Shown: piece after piece, positions 5,063 through 6,497 of the stretch
Position numbering within the stretch: position 1 is the stretch's first letter
How the letters are laid out: each line of letters opens with the position of its first letter
Assembly (NCBI GenBank): GCA_029058705.1
Contig: JAIDXA010000229.1
Location: 1 to 6,497 of the forward strand
Source: Paramuribaculum sp.
GTDB lineage: Bacteria > Bacteroidota > Bacteroidia > Bacteroidales > Muribaculaceae
Direction of reading: 5' to 3'
Length of the DNA: 6,497 nt
Translations under genes and position numbers: made by a program
Notes under the pieces: model-generated
The model's input: only the letters and a program-made list of their open reading frames with translations
Told to the model about the DNA's origin: nothing
Database searches by the model: none

Positions 5063-6238
5063 GATTTCAGTGATCTGGCCAGAACCTACTGTGCGGCCAC
5101 CTTCACGGATTGCGAAACGCAGACCCTGATCGCAAGCTACCGGGTTGATAAGCTCAACGATGATTTCCACGTGGTCGCCGGGCATTACCATTTCAACACC
5201 TTCCGGAAGAGTGATCTCACCGGTTACGTCAAGCGTACGGATGTAGAACTGGGGACGATAGTGGTTGTGGAACGGAGTGTGACGGCCACCTTCTTCTTTC
5301 TTCAGGATATAAACCGAAGCTTTGAATTTGCTGTGGGGTTTAACAACTCCCGGGTGGCAGATAACCATACCACGCTTGATATCTTTCTTGTCGATACCGC
5401 GGAGAAGAAGACCTACGTTGTCACCGGCTTCACCCTGATCGAGGAGCTTGCGGAACATTTCGACACCAGTCACAACCGACTTCATGTCTGCGCCAAGACC
5501 CATGATCTGAACTTCGTCACCAACTTTCACGATACCTGTTTCGATACGGCCGGTAGCAACTGTACCACGTCCGGTGATCGAGAACACGTCTTCAACAGGC
5601 ATAAGGAAGGGCTTGTCGATATCGCGCGGAGGCAGGGGAATCCAGTTGTCGACAGCATCCATAAGCTCGATAACCTTAGCTTCCCATTCGGGCTCGCCGT
5701 TGAGTGCACCAAGAGCAGAACCGCGGATGATAGGAGTGTTGTCGCCATCGTAGTCATAAGACGAAAGAAGATCACGCATTTCCATTTCAACGAGTTCGAA
5801 CATTTCTTCATCGTCGACCATGTCGCACTTGTTGAGGAACACAACGATACGGGGAACGTTCACCTGACGGGCGAGAAGGATGTGCTCGCGAGTCTGGGGC
5901 ATCGGGCCGTCGGTAGCGGCAACCACGATGATAGCGCCGTCCATCTGAGCAGCACCGGTAACCATGTTCTTCACATAGTCAGCGTGTCCCGGGCAGTCAA
6001 CGTGAGCGTAGTGACGGTTGGCAGTCTCATACTCAACGTGAGCGGTGTTGATGGTGATACCACGTTCTTTTTCTTCCGGAGCATTGTCGATCTGGTCGAA
6101 CGACTTAACTTCTGAAAGACCATTCTTTGCAAGAACAGTGGTGATAGCAGCAGTAAGAGTAGTCTTACCGTGGTCAACGTGACCGATAGTACCGATGTTT
6201 ACATGCGGTTTGGTTCTTTCGAATTTCTCTTTAGCCAT
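5054..6238 (-). CDS. tuf: Elongation factor Tu
   Basis: EF-Tu is the cytoplasmic GTPase that delivers aminoacyl-tRNA to the ribosomal A site. The 394-residue protein has all G motifs in the first domain: P-loop GHVDHGKT (19-26), switch I ending RGITINTAHVEY with T62, switch II DCPGHADY (81-88) with catalytic H85, NKCD (136-139), and GSALGAL. Domains 2 and 3 follow, with GRGTVATGRIETG, the HTPFHNHYRPQFYIRT stretch, and the C-terminal LRFAIREGGRTVGSGQITEI. Q125, matching the kirromycin-related Q124 of E. coli, and the RFAIREGG segment are unchanged, so there is no visible sign of elfamycin resistance. Length is family-typical and the MAKEKFERTKPHVNIGTIGH start is canonical. The leader is A-rich without a Shine-Dalgarno motif. 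Upstream tRNA-Gly and tRNA-Thr match the E. coli tufB context. Whether a second tuf copy exists cannot be told from this window. Confidence 0.99.
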   Translation of the reverse strand: MAKEKFERTKPHVNIGTIGHVDHGKTTLTAAITTVLAKNGLSEVKSFDQIDNAPEEKERGITINTAHVEYETANRHYAHVDCPGHADYVKNMVTGAAQMDGAIIVVAATDGPMPQTREHILLARQVNVPRIVVFLNKCDMVDDEEMFELVEMEMRDLLSSYDYDGDNTPIIRGSALGALNGEPEWEAKVIELMDAVDNWIPLPPRDIDKPFLMPVEDVFSITGRGTVATGRIETGIVKVGDEVQIMGLGADMKSVVTGVEMFRKLLDQGEAGDNVGLLLRGIDKKDIKRGMVICHPGVVKPHSKFKASVYILKKEEGGRHTPFHNHYRPQFYIRTLDVTGEITLPEGVEMVMPGDHVEIIVELINPVACDQGLRFAIREGGRTVGSGQITEILD

Positions 6239-6339
6239 AACTTTGCTATTTGTTATTTGTTGTTAGATGTTTCTCTTCTTTTTCAACCAAGATGCCACGG
6301 TAGAGCAAGGCACTATCGGGGCTGTCAGGAGGTAAAAAG
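6239..6339 (-). promoter_or_regulatory. tRNA-Thr to tuf leader, A-rich near the start codon
   Basis: The 101 nt between the end of tRNA-Thr and the tuf ATG contain no promoter I can recognise, which favours co-transcription with the tRNAs. A loose long-range pairing is possible: CTTTTT-ACC just after the tRNA with GGT-TG-AAAAAG (6288-6278), enclosing a 5-bp GTGCC/GGCAT hairpin. The last 40 nt are A-rich and G-poor (AACAAATAACAAATAGCAAA), resembling the rplL leader, which fits strong Shine-Dalgarno-independent initiation. The structural part is tentative. Confidence 0.35.
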
Positions 6340-6411
<72 letters not shown>

Positions 6412-6421
6412 GAAAAAATAG

Positions 6422-6494
6422 AGCGGAAGACGAGGCTCAAACTCGCGACCCTCAGCTTGGAAGGCTGATGCTCTATCAACTGAGCTACTTCCGC
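6422..6494 (-). tRNA. tRNA-Gly (anticodon TCC)
   Basis: The 73-nt cloverleaf has acceptor GCGGAAG/CTTCCGC fully paired, D stem GCTC/GAGC with loop AGTTGATA, anticodon stem TCAGC/GCTGA with loop CTTCCAA, variable loop GGGTC, and T stem GCGAG/CTCGT with loop TTTGAGC. Anticodon TCC reads GGA and GGG; the discriminator is T, usual for bacterial tRNA-Gly, and no CCA is encoded. The D loop has A where G19 is normal and the T loop has T where C56 is normal, which would keep an A-U pair in the elbow. It matches glyT of the E. coli tufB operon and lies 10 nt before tRNA-Thr. More tRNAs (for example Tyr) may lie beyond the right edge. Confidence 0.95.
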
Positions 6495-6497
6495 AAT

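Noticed and set aside
5036..6115. A 359-codon open frame on the plus strand opposite tuf
   Set aside because: It is antisense to the fully conserved EF-Tu gene; strong codon bias in tuf removes stops in this frame. Its product is low-complexity and unlike any family I recognise, and there is no independent start context.
6298..6333. Plus-strand string GGTAGAGCAAGGCAC, resembling a tRNA D-arm, in the tuf leader
   Set aside because: No acceptor, anticodon or T arm can be assembled around it on either strand; it is a chance match or at most a decayed fragment.

Overview
The window is a housekeeping locus of a bacterium of the phylum Bacteroidota, most likely order Bacteroidales. The lineage call rests on the residue-level resemblance of RpoB and EF-Tu to Bacteroidales proteins as I recall them, and on A-rich start regions without Shine-Dalgarno motifs in front of all eight protein genes. 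A narrower assignment (for example Muribaculaceae) is possible but I cannot establish it by eye. No mobile element, CRISPR array, phage gene or foreign-looking gene is visible. Every gene I can support lies on the minus strand, so transcription runs from high to low coordinates.

Layout in transcription order: tRNA-Gly(TCC) (6494-6422), tRNA-Thr(GGT) (6411-6340), a 101-nt leader, tuf (EF-Tu, 6238-5054), a 104-nt spacer with a long hairpin, tRNA-Trp(CCA) (4949-4874), secE (4862-4650), nusG (4599-3997), a 101-nt spacer with a GC-rich hairpin, rplK (L11), rplA (L1), rplJ (L10), an 81-nt spacer, rplL (L7/L12), a 115-nt spacer with a near-perfect hairpin, and the first 540 codons of rpoB, which runs off the left edge. 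The Gly-Thr-tuf part matches the glyT-thrT-tufB arrangement of E. coli, and secE-nusG-rplKAJL-rpoB is one of the most conserved gene strings in bacteria.

The genes supply the gene-expression machinery. Two or three tRNAs and EF-Tu serve elongation. L11, L1, L10 and L7/L12 build the ribosomal stalks and the GTPase-associated centre that EF-Tu contacts. SecE is the small translocon subunit, NusG is the transcription elongation and coupling factor, and RpoB is the RNA polymerase beta subunit. All complete reading frames look intact, with family-typical lengths and motifs.

I found no previously undescribed system. The observations worth a second look are small: structured spacers at three junctions, an A4-C69 mismatch in the tRNA-Thr acceptor stem, an A19/U56 pair replacing G19-C56 in tRNA-Gly, CCA encoded in only one of three tRNAs, the absence of room for an E. 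coli-type L10 leader before rplJ, and a consistently Shine-Dalgarno-free set of starts. No stretch longer than about 115 bases lacks a gene.
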